Below, piece after piece: positions 30,851-42,743 of a DNA stretch of 64,000 bases. Origin of the DNA: Teratosphaeria epicoccoides. Its lineage: Eukaryota; Ascomycota; Dothideomycetes; Mycosphaerellales; Teratosphaeriaceae. Position 1 is the first letter of the stretch. Each line of letters begins with the position of its first letter. The stretch covers positions 124,001 through 188,000 of the forward strand of contig JADDMT010000010.1 in NCBI GenBank assembly GCA_021401465.1, in the 5' to 3' direction. Below the pieces are notes generated by a model. That model ran no database searches. It worked only from the letters and a program-made list of their open reading frames with translations, and had not been told where the DNA came from. Position numbers and translations under genes: made by a program.

Positions 30851-31630
30851 TCACATCTCGCCAAACAGCCTGGCCGTCACATCGCCCATGTACTCCTCGT
30901 CCAATTCAAACTCCTCTCCACCGGCCTTGTCGATGCCGACATACTCGAAAGCACTGACGACCTGGTCGACGGTGAAGCCCATGTCGGTGAACCTGGCGAC
31001 CATGCGCCGGTTGTAGCCATGGTATGCTTCCCTCGCGCGCCTCTCTTCCGCCTTCCTCCTCTCCTTGTCGTCAGCCTTCTGCCGCTGCTGCAGGTTCGCT
31101 TCATCGGCACCTCCTGAGCTGCCGCCCCCCGTCCTCCCGGAGCCGACTGCTGGCCTTGGCGCATTGGCGTAGCGTTGGGCCCACTGCCTCGCGACGTGCT
31201 TGAACTCCTCGGGCCGGGTCAACAGCATGGACGCGACCTCTGCGTCCTGGGGGTCTTTGGGCTCAGGGCTTTGCAGCAGACTTTGTAGGGAGATCAATGT
31301 GCTCTTGAGCGTCAGGATGGGACTCCACGCACTACTCAGTGTATCCAGACAGATGGCTCCCGTCTGGCTACTGACGTTGGGATGCCATATCCTGGTGATG
31401 AAGCGCATCTCGGGCGGCTTAAAAGGGTATTCGTTTGTGATCTTGATGTCCACCTCGTACTCTCCACCTTCGTAGGGCGTGTCGGGCGGGCCTTTGAAAG
31501 CGCCCTTGAAGCGGGAAAAGTCGGAGATGTCGGTGCTGCCGGTGGGAGAGGTGATGGAGACACCAGATTGGGTGTCCTTGATGATGTCCTGGATCTCCTT
31601 CTGCAGACGGCGGTTGCGGTTGGCTGCCAT
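30851..31630 (-). CDS. UBC1: Ubiquitin-conjugating enzyme E2 with C-terminal UBA (Ubc1/UBE2K)
   Basis: An intronless 259-aa E2 of the Ubc1/E2-25K class. The UBC fold covers residues about 1-150. The HPN motif is at 83-85, the catalytic cysteine is C94 in GAICLDTL, and the proximal SAWSPILTLKSTLISLQSLL is conserved. A charged linker (KADDKERRKAEERRAREA) leads to a C-terminal UBA domain (RRMVARFTDMGFTVDQVVSAF), which binds ubiquitin and favours K48 chain extension. A longer upstream frame exists, but it is proline-rich, unrelated and likely 5' UTR; ATG 31630 matches family N-termini. Head-to-head with RPT2, another ubiquitin-proteasome gene. Confidence 0.95.
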   Translation of the reverse strand: MAANRNRRLQKEIQDIIKDTQSGVSITSPTGSTDISDFSRFKGAFKGPPDTPYEGGEYEVDIKITNEYPFKPPEMRFITRIWHPNVSSQTGAICLDTLSSAWSPILTLKSTLISLQSLLQSPEPKDPQDAEVASMLLTRPEEFKHVARQWAQRYANAPRPAVGSGRTGGGSSGGADEANLQQRQKADDKERRKAEERRAREAYHGYNRRMVARFTDMGFTVDQVVSAFEYVGIDKAGGEEFELDEEYMGDVTARLFGEM

Positions 31631-32037
31631 GGCGGGCGGTGTGGGGGAGACGTAGGTGGGAGGAGGGGGGGGTGGTGGTGGTGGGGGCGGTGAACGGCGC
31701 AAGGGTGTGGTGGGTGGTGGTGCCTCGGTGAGGCTCAGGCTGTAGTGGAGAGGATGTAGATGTGGAAGGTGCGGGTGCTGTGTGTGTGGAGGTGGAAGGT
31801 GCGGGTGCTGTATGGACTGTCCTGCACTTGGAACTTGGGCATGTGAACCGGCGCGGTTGATCCCGCAAACCTTCACCTCAGCTTCGTCCCATGAAACCGG
31901 ATCAACCCTCATCAACCAATTCATCACCGCCACCATCCATCACTTTGATTATTCCGTCAGACTCCCCTCCCCCCGGCGTCATCGCATTCTCCATCAACCT
32001 CATCAATCAAATCACAAGCGATCAGTGTGCGCAGGCG
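31631..32037. promoter_or_regulatory. Bidirectional promoter UBC1 / RPT2
   Basis: A 407-bp shared upstream region. It contains strongly strand-biased purine/pyrimidine tracts (G/T-rich next to UBC1), a direct repeat of tggaaggtgcgggtgctgt with spacing 30 bp (about 31763 and 31793), and a CCAAT-like aaccaattc near 31914. I see no exact yeast PACE element (ggtggcaaa). Confidence 0.6.
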
Positions 32038-33516
32038 ATGGTAAGGATACACACACAGCAAGCACCCAACCCAACACGCGCGCGCGCATCACTCTGACTG
32101 AGCTCCCAACAGGGTCAGAACCAGTCCGGCCTGGGCGGGCCCGGCGGTCCTCCCGGCGCCCCCGGTGACAACAAGGACAAGAAGGGCGACAAGAAGGACA
32201 AGCCCAAGTACGAGCCACCGCCGCAGCCCACCACCCGCATCGGCCGCAGGAAGAAGAAGCAGGCCGGGCCCAACGCCGCCGCCAAACTCCCCACCGTCTA
32301 CCCGACCGCCCGATGCAAGTTGCGATATCTGCGTATGCAGCGCGTCCATGACCATCTGCTGCTCGAGGAAGAGTTTGTCGAGAACCAGGAGCGCATCAGG
32401 AAGGCCAAGGCCAAGCAGACCGATGTCCCCGCCAGTGCCGGTGGAGACAGCGACGCCCTCGACAGGAACGCCGATGAGAGGTCCCGAGTCGACGACATGA
32501 GGGGGAGCCCGATGGGCGTCGGCAACCTGGAAGAGCTGATCGATGATGACCACGCCATCGTCTCATCCGCGACCGGTCCCGAGTACTACGTGAGCATCAT
32601 GAGTTTCGTGGACAAGGACCTCTTGGAGCCCGGCGCCTCGATTCTGCTGCATCACAAGTCCGTGTCGGTGGTGGGTGTGTTGACCGATGACGCAGACCCG
32701 ATAGTCAATGTCATGAAACTCGACAAGGCGCCAACCGAATCCTACGCCGACATCGGTGGTCTCGAGCAGCAAATTCAAGAAGTGCGTGAGGCTGTCGAGC
32801 TCCCACTTCTGCATCCAGAGCTCTACGAGGAGATGGGCATCAAGCCACCCAAGGGTGTCATTCTGTACGGTGCTCCGGGAACGGGCAAGACGCTCCTCGC
32901 CAAGGCCGTCGCCAACCAGACATCGGCGACCTTCTTGCGCATTGTCGGCTCGGAACTCATCCAAAAGTACCTCGGAGACGGACCACGACTCGTGCGTCAG
33001 CTCTTCCAAGCCGCAGCCGAACACGCCCCCAGCATAGTCTTCATCGACGAAATCGACGCGATTGGCACGAAGCGGTACGAGTCGACGTCCGGTGGCGAGC
33101 GCGAAATTCAACGAACGATGCTCGAACTCCTCAACCAGCTCGACGGCTTCGACGACCGGGGCGATGTAAAGGTCATCATGGCCACCAACAAGATCGACAC
33201 CCTCGACCCGGCCCTCATCAGACCGGGACGCATTGATCGGAAAATCCTGTTCGAGAACCCAGACACAATCACCAAGCGCAAGATCTTCACGTTGCACACG
33301 AGCAAGATGAGTCTGGCGGAAGATGTCGACTTGGAGGAGTTCATCGGGCAGAAAGATGATTTATCCGGTGCTGATATCCGTGCCATCTGCTCAGAGGCCG
33401 GTCTCATGGCGCTGAGAGAGAGGAGGATGAGGGTCAATATGGCAGATTTCAGAGCGGCACGTGAGTCGGTGCTCAAGACGAAGAGTGAGGGTGAGCCGGA
33501 GGGCTTGTACTTGTAA
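32038..33516 (+). CDS. RPT2: 26S proteasome regulatory ATPase subunit Rpt2 (PSMC1)
   Basis: A 468-aa AAA ATPase of the 19S base. Exon 1 contributes only the ATG (32038-32040). The intron 32041-32112 is followed by one long exon (32113-33516) that begins GQNQSG. This gives an N-terminal MGQNQSG, the classic Rpt2 myristoylation context. The coiled-coil and OB region is followed by Walker A GAPGTGKT (about residues 254-261), Walker B IVFIDEIDAIG, and the second region of homology with ATNKIDTLDPALIRPGRIDRK. The C-terminus LYL is the HbYX motif that docks into the alpha-ring and helps open the 20S gate. A somewhat longer acidic loop than in yeast lies near residue 100. Confidence 0.97.
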
Positions 33517-34827
33517 GGGTGCTTGGGCGATGTCGCATGTCTGGCCGTGCGTGCGCGATCGGAGCAGTGTGATGTGCATGCATATCATGTGTAATACTAT
33601 CAGAGGCATCATCATTGTCTAGCAGCCCCCACCGCGGTGACACGGGCAACAGAGACTTCGCTTCAGAGACCCCCCTCGCCATCCTCCAGATGTTCTAACG
33701 CTCGACACCTGCGTCGTTCTGCTAGTCATTGTCATTCCCGTCTTCCAATCTTAGGAAGAGCCAAAAGAACCATCATTGCCGTCAAAGCAAACAGGCGTGT
33801 GAGCCACATGATACATCGACCAGCGGACATGAATTCAGATCTCGCACCTCCCGCAAGACAATCAGCAGAGCCACCTCACTATCCCCTCTCGCCTGCCACC
33901 TGATTGACGATATCTCGCTACCGCAGCAGCTGTGCCATACACCACCACCGCCGCCGCCGCCGCCGCCGCCACAGCTCGGTCCGTCATGTTATGTCACGTT
34001 ATTCAAACAGCTCAAGTCGCAAAACCCAGCCAGCGGCCGCTCGAGACATCCCCACGGTCTGGATGGCACGTCTCTCGACCCTCGACCTCCGGATTCCCAA
34101 CAGTGCGTGTAGGAGGTAACTACGAGACACGCCATCCCGTCCCCAGTGCGCAAAAGTTAGAATCCTTTCGGGCAACTAACTGTGTACTACCGAGCTCCGT
34201 CCGCTGCATACATAGCTATTCATGACAATTGTTTGCCAAAAAAAAAAAAGAGGGTTTTGGGCAACGGGGCTGTGCAGCGCTCGCTCCAAGCATGCCATGC
34301 ATGCATTTGTCTTTCGTATCTGAAAAAAAAAATGTCGCGGGACATCCTTTTTCGCCGTTTCGAGCCTTTGCATACTGATGAGTGGAGACAAGCAGAGACT
34401 GGACACTTTGACGCGAAAAGGTAGCATTCTCTCGACTTTCGCTCCGAATATATTCGTGCGCGCATCCAGGCGTCCACAACATTTACAATAGCAGCAAACT
34501 CCATACCTTCGCCTCGCTCAAAACATTGCTTCAAAGCAACACGGGCGATAGCGTCCTCGCGTCAAAGCGTCGCCTCCCAGGCGTAATGAACGCTGCTGTA
34601 TCTACTCTCTTCTGTGGCTGCTGCCCATTAACACCTACTGCGATTCAATTCTTCATACAATCATGGCAGGCCCGATATCCATTCCAGGGGCTGCCCAATT
34701 CCCCACAATACTCCATATACTTTTCTTGGTCAGAAGCATACCGCCGTACACATCAAATTGAGGGCGCACCAAGCGCGTCTGACTCTTGTTTGCTGGACTC
34801 CCATCGCCCTCCTCGTGTGCTGTGAGC
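33517..34827. other. Gene-free 1.3-kb convergent spacer
   Basis: Lies between the 3' ends of RPT2 and STE12. Contains a (CCG)n microsatellite at about 33944-33969 and two A-runs near 34240 and 34325. Probably long 3' UTRs. No gene is supported. Confidence 0.6.
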
Positions 34828-37182
34828 CTATTGGTATTGTCCCGTGTGAATCATTTGCTGCGGTGCGGCCATTTCCGTGTGGTTTAAAGTATGCATGTCG
34901 ACATGCGTGGACATCGCCGACGGCATCATGTTGTCAGATCCAGTCGACATGCTGATGGCCTGGTAGGCCGCCTCGTCGGATTCGCCGTCATCGTTCAAGC
35001 CTTCTGCAGCCTCACGCTCCTCCTCCATCTCCTCTTCTGAAGGCGCAGTCCCATCCGCGCTCGTCTCGTGCGTACGCTTGTGTTGCGCCAAGTTGTCCGA
35101 GCGAGAGAAGGCCTTGTTACAGAGGTTACAAAGATACGGCCGCTCCTGTGTATGTGTGCGGACATGACGCTTGAGGTGCTCTAACCTCTTAAACAAGCGA
35201 CCACACATCGGTATCGGACATGAGTGGCTCTTCTGCGGATAGGGCCCGAGCTCTGTCACGGTGGCACTGCGTGCCCTGCGAAAGACACCGTTGACATTGC
35301 GCTGGATCGCGTGGTGCTGAAGTGGTGCATGCCGAAGATCAGATTGATGACCGTTGTAGTTTGCGAAGTCCTCTGCGTGGACGCTGCCCATACTCATTGG
35401 TTGTGTGTGCGGGTGTGAAGGTGCGTTCTCATCGTGTGCGCCCTCGACGGTATTGTGAGGCGTGCCGTTGCGCGAGAAATTCATCAGCTCCTTGTGTTCG
35501 CCCATCATGTTACCAGGGTGCTGCGAAGTATGCATGCCAGCGGGCGAATCGTGATAGCTGTGAACCTCTTGAGCTTCAGGAATGGCTTGCGGAATCACGG
35601 AGTTGGACATGGACCGGCGCAGGTCACCTGGGCGGTGGGTGACATGACCGTTTGCAATTCCAGCCGACGTGCCACTGGTGACAGGAGCAGCCTGACCTAT
35701 GCCCTGGGTCAGCGACGACCGCCGACGGCGTTGCTTGTACGTGGGCGAGCCTTCCAGGATTGAGTAGGATTGCTGAGGAGCGTAGTTGCGAGTCATCGGC
35801 GGGAAGTGTCCACCAGGAAGGTTCGGTGGCACAGACATCAACGGGTTGAACGGCTGCTGAAGACCGACCTCCGGAATGGCGGTGTACAGGCCGGTGTCCT
35901 CGTTGGCGATGTATGCAGGCTCCGCACTCATACCGACAGAGTGCTGAGGTGGTGTCAGCGGCTCGAAGGAATAGCCTCGCTGACTGTAGTCCTCAAAATG
36001 CGACGAGACGAAAGAAGGCGCCGGCGAGTATTCCATGTAGGCTGGCATCGAGCTATGACGCTGAGCGACCTGGGATAGCGGAACGCCATTGCGATCGAAC
36101 ACCGGATTAACAGATTGCTCGCGGGTCTTCTGAATCTGCGAGGGCATCGGCGGCATCGCCATCTGCGAGTATGTTGGCATGTGCGTCATTGAAGGCTCCT
36201 CGTGCATGGCTGGTGGCATACTGGGTGGGGGCATCGTCGTGACCGGCATCTGGTGCTGTTGTGGAATCATTGCCGGTGGCGGCATAGATTCGGCAGCGCG
36301 CATCTGCGGAGAGGCCGGATGCGATGGCGGTAGCGGCTGCGGCTGTGCGTTGAATGTCGACTGGTTGTTCTGTTGAGCCTTGGTGAGCTGCTCAAACAGC
36401 GACTGCGAGGAGTCGAATTCGAAGGATAGAGCAGGCTCGTTGACCGCGACCGTAGTTGGTTCCTGCCCCATCTTTTCGCGCTTCAGGTCACGCTCAAGCG
36501 CGTCCAGGAACAGGCGGTCATGTGGGACACTGTACCAATAGAAGACCTTTTGCTTCTTCTGTGTTCGTATGCAGTTGTTCTTGTACAGAAAGTCGAGGAA
36601 CGGGCTCTTGGGCTCTTCGAGGGAGGCATCCGTGCCTGACTTGAGGTTGCGCAGATCTGAGAAGATACCCTCTTCAAACTTCTTGCTGTTCTTCACCGGT
36701 CGGCCGAATGCTTGGAAGCGGAATGATAGGCAGCGCACGATGTCGGTCCCCGAGATGTGGAAGAGGTTGTTCCTGTGTAGCGATTAGCATGTTGCGCGGA
36801 AGGAGCATACAGCGGACGCCAGCATGAGTGACGGCGGCGAGGGCAGCTGCAGCAGCGCGGAGTGGCGCACCATAAGACGCAGGACACATATTCGCCAGTG
36901 GGAAGCAGGAAGCGCCTGATGTATTGGTCCTGGCTCCAGTCCACGGGTGCTGAGATGAGGAAGTATTTCACTGCATCGCGCGCGCGGTTAGCCAATGGCT
37001 TTGTCCCATTGTTTGTGCGGGAAGTACGCACAGTTATCGACCTGCTGCAACGCGACGACCGAATCTGCGGGCAGGCTCTGCTGAGCATTCTCGTCGAGCA
37101 GAAAAGTCTCTGGCGCGACAGCACGCCCGCCTCCGGGCTGTCCGGGCGGTGGCATCACGCTCGGATGCTGGACCGGAAACAT
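34828..37182 (-). CDS. STE12: Ste12-type homeodomain-like / C2H2 transcription factor
   Basis: A 731-aa Ste12 orthologue in three exons: 37182-37032, 36970-36871 and 36772-34828. The STE DNA-binding domain at the N-terminus is diagnostic: SVVALQQVDNLKYFLISAP, YIRRFLLPTGEYVSCVLW, NNLFHISGTDIVRCLSFRF, and FLYKNNCIRTQKKQKVFYW. Two C-terminal C2H2 fingers (CPIPMCGRLFKRLEHLKRH and CNLCNKAFSRSDNLAQHKR) are the filamentous-fungal arrangement, absent from yeast Ste12. A long Gln/Pro/Met-rich middle is probably the activation and regulatory region. The factor acts downstream of the Fus3/Kss1-type MAPK in mating, invasive growth and pathogenic development. The start is uncertain: the frame stays open upstream of 37182 to about 37557 without an ATG. 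Confidence 0.93.
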
Positions 37183-40100
37183 GACGGTCAGGTCGGGAGT
37201 GTGGAGCCAGGCGGGCCTGGCAGGCACTTGCGCGACGGCTGGCGCCTCAATCTCAAACGGAGGGTGTGAGGATGATGCACTCTGGTGAAGCTGACGCCCG
37301 GGATACGACAACCAGGTCGTACGCGACGGGCCAGGCGGGAGGTCGACGAGATGGGGATGATGGGGATGATGATGATGATGGTGGTGGTGGTGCTGCGGCG
37401 ACGGCGCAGAAACTGAACGGCGTGGGTTAGCGAGCGTCTGGCGGGCGGGCGGAAGAACAGCAGCACGAGACCGGCTCGCAGCAGCAATGGGGTGGAATGG
37501 ATTGTATGGGGGGAGCAAGACAACAGCCAGCAGCGGTTGGCGAGATGAGCTTCTCAAAATCGAGGCGGAGGAAGGGTGGAGATGTTTCAGCGGAGCGAGA
37601 CGGCTGGCAGCTTTCTGTTACAGTCGAGAGTTATTCTGAAGCGCGCTAACGCTCGGGTCTGGCCTAGCGCGGGACAGGGAAGGAGGCTCAGAGGCCTTCT
37701 GCCGGTGGGCCATTCAATATGTTGTTATTATTGCGCCCTGCCGCTCTCGACATGCAACAAGGATGTTGTGCCCGGCTGCTCACCATCATGACTTGCCAAC
37801 TGCGCCTTCCAAGCGCCCAGCATTCTTATAACTCATTACACTCCACGATCCCCAGCATCACTCGCGGGCCATGCAGCCGCTTGCCGCCGGAAGCCATCGC
37901 ACGTTGCACGCTCCACCCTACGTCCAACTTCTCGGCAACGCCCGCTGTGCCCTCCCCCCCGCCGCTGAGTCCTGAATCCTGACAGGACCGCCAGAGACGC
38001 TGCAGAGATCCTCAGCCATGTGCGCGAGCCGACTCGCGTGTACCCGAGATGCGACCTCTGTAAGGTATCGACCCGCACAGGCACTGGCACAGGCACAGGC
38101 ACTGGCACAGGCACAGGCACAGGCACAGGCACTGGCACTGGCACTGGCACTGGCACAAGCACAGGCACAGGCACAAGCACATTCCACGTTCGGCTCAATC
38201 ATGACCATGCGTGCGAAAGTGTGGCTCCGTTGATTCGCTGCGCCCTGAGCGCTTAACGCACCAACAACTTCACGAATAATGCACAGCCAACGCAGCATCG
38301 CCGTCCGCCAACTCTGCGCACAAGTCGTCAGCCATCAAGCCACCCCATCCGCCAGTAGTGGAGCTGCATCATGCCTGCATGTGCTTTTCAATCTTCTTCT
38401 TTTACGACGAACCCCACTTTCTGATCCCCCAGATCGATACCCGCAGCGGCCGGCGCTTGGCGTGGCTCCGTCTGCAGGTACCTCGTTTGATCGCCACACC
38501 ACCTGCACGCTCCCCCTGCCGCGGTTTCAGAAATGATGCTGATTTGTTCTACGGCTTGAGCTTGACGCCTTCTTCGCTACGCTACATGTATTGTCTCTTT
38601 TGCGCAAGCGGCAAGCAGCACGGGACTCCCCATCATCTCTCCAAGCGATTTTGCATTTACGCTCGCGCAGTGGCTCCCGACTCCCGCCCGTCACGATATC
38701 TGATCGCATGGTCCACCTGCAACACATGCACGGCAGGCCGAAAGTTGTTCGATGCAGAATGTAGCTGCTTCTCGGACTGATCTTCAATGCAGTCGTGTGT
38801 GATGAAAAGCTTTCTGACCTCGCTCTGCCATGTCCCTGCGTGCGCCCGTCCGCGTTCCCCAATTATGCTGCAATGCCTCTCGTCTCGGCAAGTGGGATCG
38901 TATTGTGCGAGCACCGCCATCCTTGGGTCACCACTACTGGTCAAAGCCCCACGGGCCACTAGCGAGATCATGGCGTTGTTCAATCCATGCATTTTCGCAT
39001 GCATCCGACGGTGTCTTGACTCTTGCTCACCGTGACAAACAGTCCATCGGTCATCTTCCTTGGATTTGCTGGTGTGGCGCCTAATGACCAGATGAAAAGG
39101 TGGTTATCAAGGCATTGCTATATCATGTCTGACTTGCGCTTGTGGCACTCTGAGACGTGTATTGCAAGCAGATTCGGAAGAAAAGCCGAGATAGGTATGG
39201 ATGACATGTAGAACATTACCTGCTCGCGTTCTCGTGGCTGCCTATTCCCGTGTGCTTGACATGTGGGTCTCGCTTGGGCAACCGACCCAATCGACATGTC
39301 AGTAAGACTGACTCGGAGCATTCCGGTCCTTGTAGCAGACTGGTGATGCGTTGAGATGGTCCTATATCACAAGATGATGAGCTATCAACAACTGCATCCC
39401 GGAACTGCTATACCCCACTGCCAAGGGAGCAACCTCGCCACTGACTCCTGCCCTCTCCGCCCACTGTCCAAGACCGCGATATTGATCAGCTTGCTGAGTA
39501 CTGCGGCGCATCGACGACTGCATCTGGTTTTGCACACATTGTACTTTCCCTCGTGGCGCGGCTCGTTCCGACCATCTTCCGACCACAATACCCTGTCAGG
39601 CCCATGACTCGACTGCCACGCTCACTTGCGAAGCTCTTGCATTGCATCTTTCGTGCTGTAGCGAAAGCTCTTGGGCCGTTCAGGCTAGCCAGCCTTGTAC
39701 ATTTGCAAGCTGCAGAAGCTACCTCTCCGTGGGAGCCCTCTTCACAGGACAGACCACACATCGTCGTGTTGGTTGCTTGCGGAGGACGTATCGTGCTGCC
39801 GAGCCATGTAGGCTTGAAATGCCGCTCAAGACTTGACTGGCAAGCTATAGCTTCCTGCAGCTTGATACTGTCACTTTGCAAGCAGTCACAGCGCTGTTCC
39901 TAGCTCATAGTCGATTGAACAAGGACAAATGGATCGCAAAACCAACAGGACTTCTTATCTGTCTCGAACACTTGTTGTGGCGGCAGAATCCGCTGCACAC
40001 ATTCTTGATACATGGCATCGACTGCTCCTGCTGTGGTGCGAGACAGCGGATGTGCCTGTTTCATGGCACTTGCTAGGAAGATGCGACGAACCATGAACCG

Positions 40101-40831
40101 GGACATAGGCCTGCTGTGAGACGGAAGCGTACCTGGCACGGTCATATCATATAGTGTCAGTATCATCGTGACGCAAGATTCATGGCCGACCACATATGTT
40201 GGTGATCTTGGGCATGAAGTATGTTTGCGCCCTCGATGGTCGGCATTTTGCATTGCGATCGAGCAGATGAGTCGTGTGAGAAAAGAACAACTTTGACCCC
40301 TCTGATGACCCGGTTGGCCTCGCGAGTCTGTACAACAGGAATGAGATTTTGAAGAACGTCACGGGCGAAGCTGTGGTCAAGATCTTTGCAGACGCGCAAG
40401 CTGACCTATGTATGGTGCTGTTGAAGCGCTGGCAGCGAGAAGCTAATGACGACGAAAATCTAGCCTGGACGACCGGGTAGTTGGTAGCCCGATCATGTAG
40501 ACCCTGGACCGCTACAGCCACCGGCTGCATCGCGATTCTCTCAACAACGCGATGTACAAATCTGTGCGCATTCTCCATATTGATCGACAATCTTCCGATG
40601 GTACAGCGCCGCTACTGCACTCGAAGCCGCGGGTGCCGGCAGCGCAAAGTGTAGATTTCCTGCCAGCAGGACATGTCGTTGTGCAAAGCTCGACAAGCAT
40701 ACCCCGGCCACCAAGGCCAATGAGAGAGGTTTCTCCCGGAGCCACCAACCAGCGCAAAGACCTCTCAGTCGTTTCGGTCCGCATACATCTACCCCATGGT
40801 CGTCTTACAGTGGGTCTAGAGTAGCCTGGAG
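37183..40831. other. Gene-free 3.6-kb stretch upstream of STE12
   Basis: Includes the STE12 leader, with a His-codon repeat region near 37360-37400, and a hexanucleotide array (38075-38181). Frames of 60-140 codons occur but show no motif. It is a long upstream region that could carry extensive regulation of STE12. Confidence 0.55.
38075..38181. repeat. Hexanucleotide microsatellite (CAGGCA/CTGGCA)n
   Basis: About 17-18 copies of a 6-bp unit alternating caggca and ctggca, with a few aagcac variants at the right end. Open in all three frames on both strands, which creates artificial repetitive reading frames such as TGTG or VPVP. Confidence 0.95.
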
Positions 40832-41680
40832 CTACCTCTTACGCCCTTTACTATGCCTCCGACCGGACCCGTGCTTCATACCCTCGATAGACCGAACATC
40901 TCGTGAGGACAGCTGCAACGTACCACCTCTGAACCTGCCTACCGATGGTGCACCCATGCCACGATCGCGCTTCTGCCTTGAAGATTTTCCTGCACTCCTA
41001 ACCCTTTCCAACACAATCCCGTTCTCGGCAGCCTCCTTTCTGCGGAAGGCTTCGCGGTTGGCCGCTTTCGCTCTGATGCCTAGGCGATGCGCTAGCGGCA
41101 TCTTGTCCTGCACGGAGATGGCTCGCTTGGCTCCCAAATCTTGGAGTCTGAGGTCAAGTGCTTTCAGTCTGCTTTTGCCTGCCAGCATCGTGGTTGAGCT
41201 GTCGAAGGATGATTTGTCCAGCAGATGCGATTCCTTCAATAAACGCTGGAGAGCCAGGTCGTGCTTGAGGTTGGCTGACTCGCCGCCATCGTCTTCGTCA
41301 CCCTCGTCAGTGACTTGCTTTGACTTGCGAATGGCTTTGACCTGAGCAGCAGGAGGTTTGGACGACATGAACGCTCTCATCTCTCCATTGTCGTCTCCTC
41401 GCTTTCGCTCGGTCTTGCTGTGGTGTCGGATGACCTCCACTGCAAGCTCGTTGTTCGACACACCAGACCAATCAGACTCGTCGCTCTCGTGATCATCATC
41501 GTCGCCCTCGTCGCCGCTTGGCTCCACAGGCAGGCGTTTCTCCAGCGCCAAAGGCTTAAATTTTGCCTCGAAAGCTCGCCGGAATCGAGCGCGGAGATCT
41601 TCATCGTCTGCGCTTTCCTTTCCGCCACCCCGACTATCAGTCTCTGCGCGCCATTTTCGCTTTGCCACAGTGGCTGACAT
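40832..41680 (-). CDS. FAF1: Ribosome biogenesis protein Faf1-like
   Basis: An intronless 282-aa basic/acidic nucleolar-type protein starting MSATVAKRKWR. It has an early FRRAFEAKFKPL helix, an acidic stretch (DEGDDDDHESDESDWSG), a central NLKHDLALQRLLKESHLL segment, and a C-terminal basic region (KRDRGMGAPSVGRFRGGTLQLS and GSGRRHSKGRKR). This order and the VGRFRGGTL-type ending are those of Faf1, required for early 18S pre-rRNA processing in the SSU processome. Low-complexity composition limits certainty. Head-to-head with HIS6, with 171 bp between start codons. Confidence 0.75.
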   Translation of the reverse strand: MSATVAKRKWRAETDSRGGGKESADDEDLRARFRRAFEAKFKPLALEKRLPVEPSGDEGDDDDHESDESDWSGVSNNELAVEVIRHHSKTERKRGDDNGEMRAFMSSKPPAAQVKAIRKSKQVTDEGDEDDGGESANLKHDLALQRLLKESHLLDKSSFDSSTTMLAGKSRLKALDLRLQDLGAKRAISVQDKMPLAHRLGIRAKAANREAFRRKEAAENGIVLERVRSAGKSSRQKRDRGMGAPSVGRFRGGTLQLSSRDVRSIEGMKHGSGRRHSKGRKR

Positions 41681-41851
41681 TTTGCTGTATGTATGATCAA
41701 ACGCTTCGATCTCTCGAAAGGCGATCTTATGCACTGTTCTGAATGTGACGATCGGCGCCCCGGAAGCTTAATTGCACCGACGTCCACCAGCGAGAGAAGC
41801 CAGAGTCGTCTGCACACACCTGGATCACATCTCATGATCATCCAAAGCGAT
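41681..41851. promoter_or_regulatory. Short bidirectional promoter FAF1 / HIS6
   Basis: 171 bp between the two start codons; an alternative in-frame HIS6 ATG at 41834 would shorten it further. I see no exact Gcn4 site (TGACTC). Confidence 0.5.
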
Positions 41852-42743
41852 ATGACACGTTTCAGACCATGCATAGATCTTCACGCAGGCTCTGTCAAGC
41901 AGATCGTCGGCGGGACGCTATCCACAGACAATATCGGCCTGAAGACTAACTTCACGTCCGAGCATCCCTCGGGGTATTTTGCAGACCTGTACCGCAAGAA
42001 CGACCTCCAAGGTGGTCATGTAGTGATGCTCGGTCCCGGCAATGACGCAGCAGCCAAAGAAGCATTGGCTGCGTGGCCGCAAGGGCTGCAAGTCGGTGGC
42101 GGCATCAAGGCCAGCAACGCCCAGGAGTGGATCGACGCGGGAGCAGAGAGGGTATGCTTTGACCTTTGAGGTTGGTGTATACCACTCAGCTAATGCTCAA
42201 CAGTAGGTCATCATCACTTCTTTCTTGTTCCCTGCTGGTTCGTTCTCGCTCGAGCGACTGCAGTCAGTCCTCAAAGCTTTGGGCGAGGACAGCAGCAAGC
42301 TTGTAATTGATCTCAGCTGCCGCCGTGTCGGCGACGGCTGGAAGGTGGCGATGGATAAGTGGCAGACCATCACGGAGTTTGAAATCAACAAAGGTCAGTA
42401 CGGAATGCTGCTGGGCGTCACCTTTCCACTCCTGACTTCCGCGGCAGAGAACATCGCTTTACTCGAGCCATACTGCAGCGAGTTACTCATCCATGCCGCG
42501 GATGCCGAGGGCTTGCAGGCTGGGATCGATGAGGAGCTCGTCTCGTATCTTGCGGAAATCTGCAGCATACCCGTTACGTATGCTGGTGGCGGACGCAACT
42601 TGCAGGATCTGGAGCTGGTGGATCGCTTGAGCGGAGGCAGAGTTGACCTTACCATCGGTAGCGCCCTTGACATATTTGGCGGCAAAGGTGTCACTTTTGA
42701 AGAATGCTGTCACTGGAACAGGAAGCGGCATCAACCCAGCTGA
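41852..42743 (+). CDS. HIS6: ProFAR isomerase, histidine biosynthesis
   Basis: Phosphoribosyl-formimino-AICAR-phosphate isomerase, the fourth step of histidine biosynthesis (Amadori rearrangement of ProFAR to PRFAR). It is 278 aa in two exons with a 55-bp intron (42152-42206). It is a (beta/alpha)8 barrel with the N-terminal catalytic Asp in MTRFRPCIDLHAGSVKQIVGG, the first phosphate loop LQVGGGIKASNAQEW, the central ELLIHAADAEGLQAGID, and the second phosphate-binding segment VTYAGGGRNLQDLE. It closes with VDLTIGSALDIFGG. The length matches fungal His6. Start 41852 is preferred over 41834 by comparison with the usual MTRFRPCIDLH start. Intact and cytosolic. Confidence 0.95.

Noticed and set aside
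38020..38256. Frames encoding TGTG, ALAQAQ or VPVP repeats
   Set aside because: By-products of the hexanucleotide microsatellite, open in all frames.
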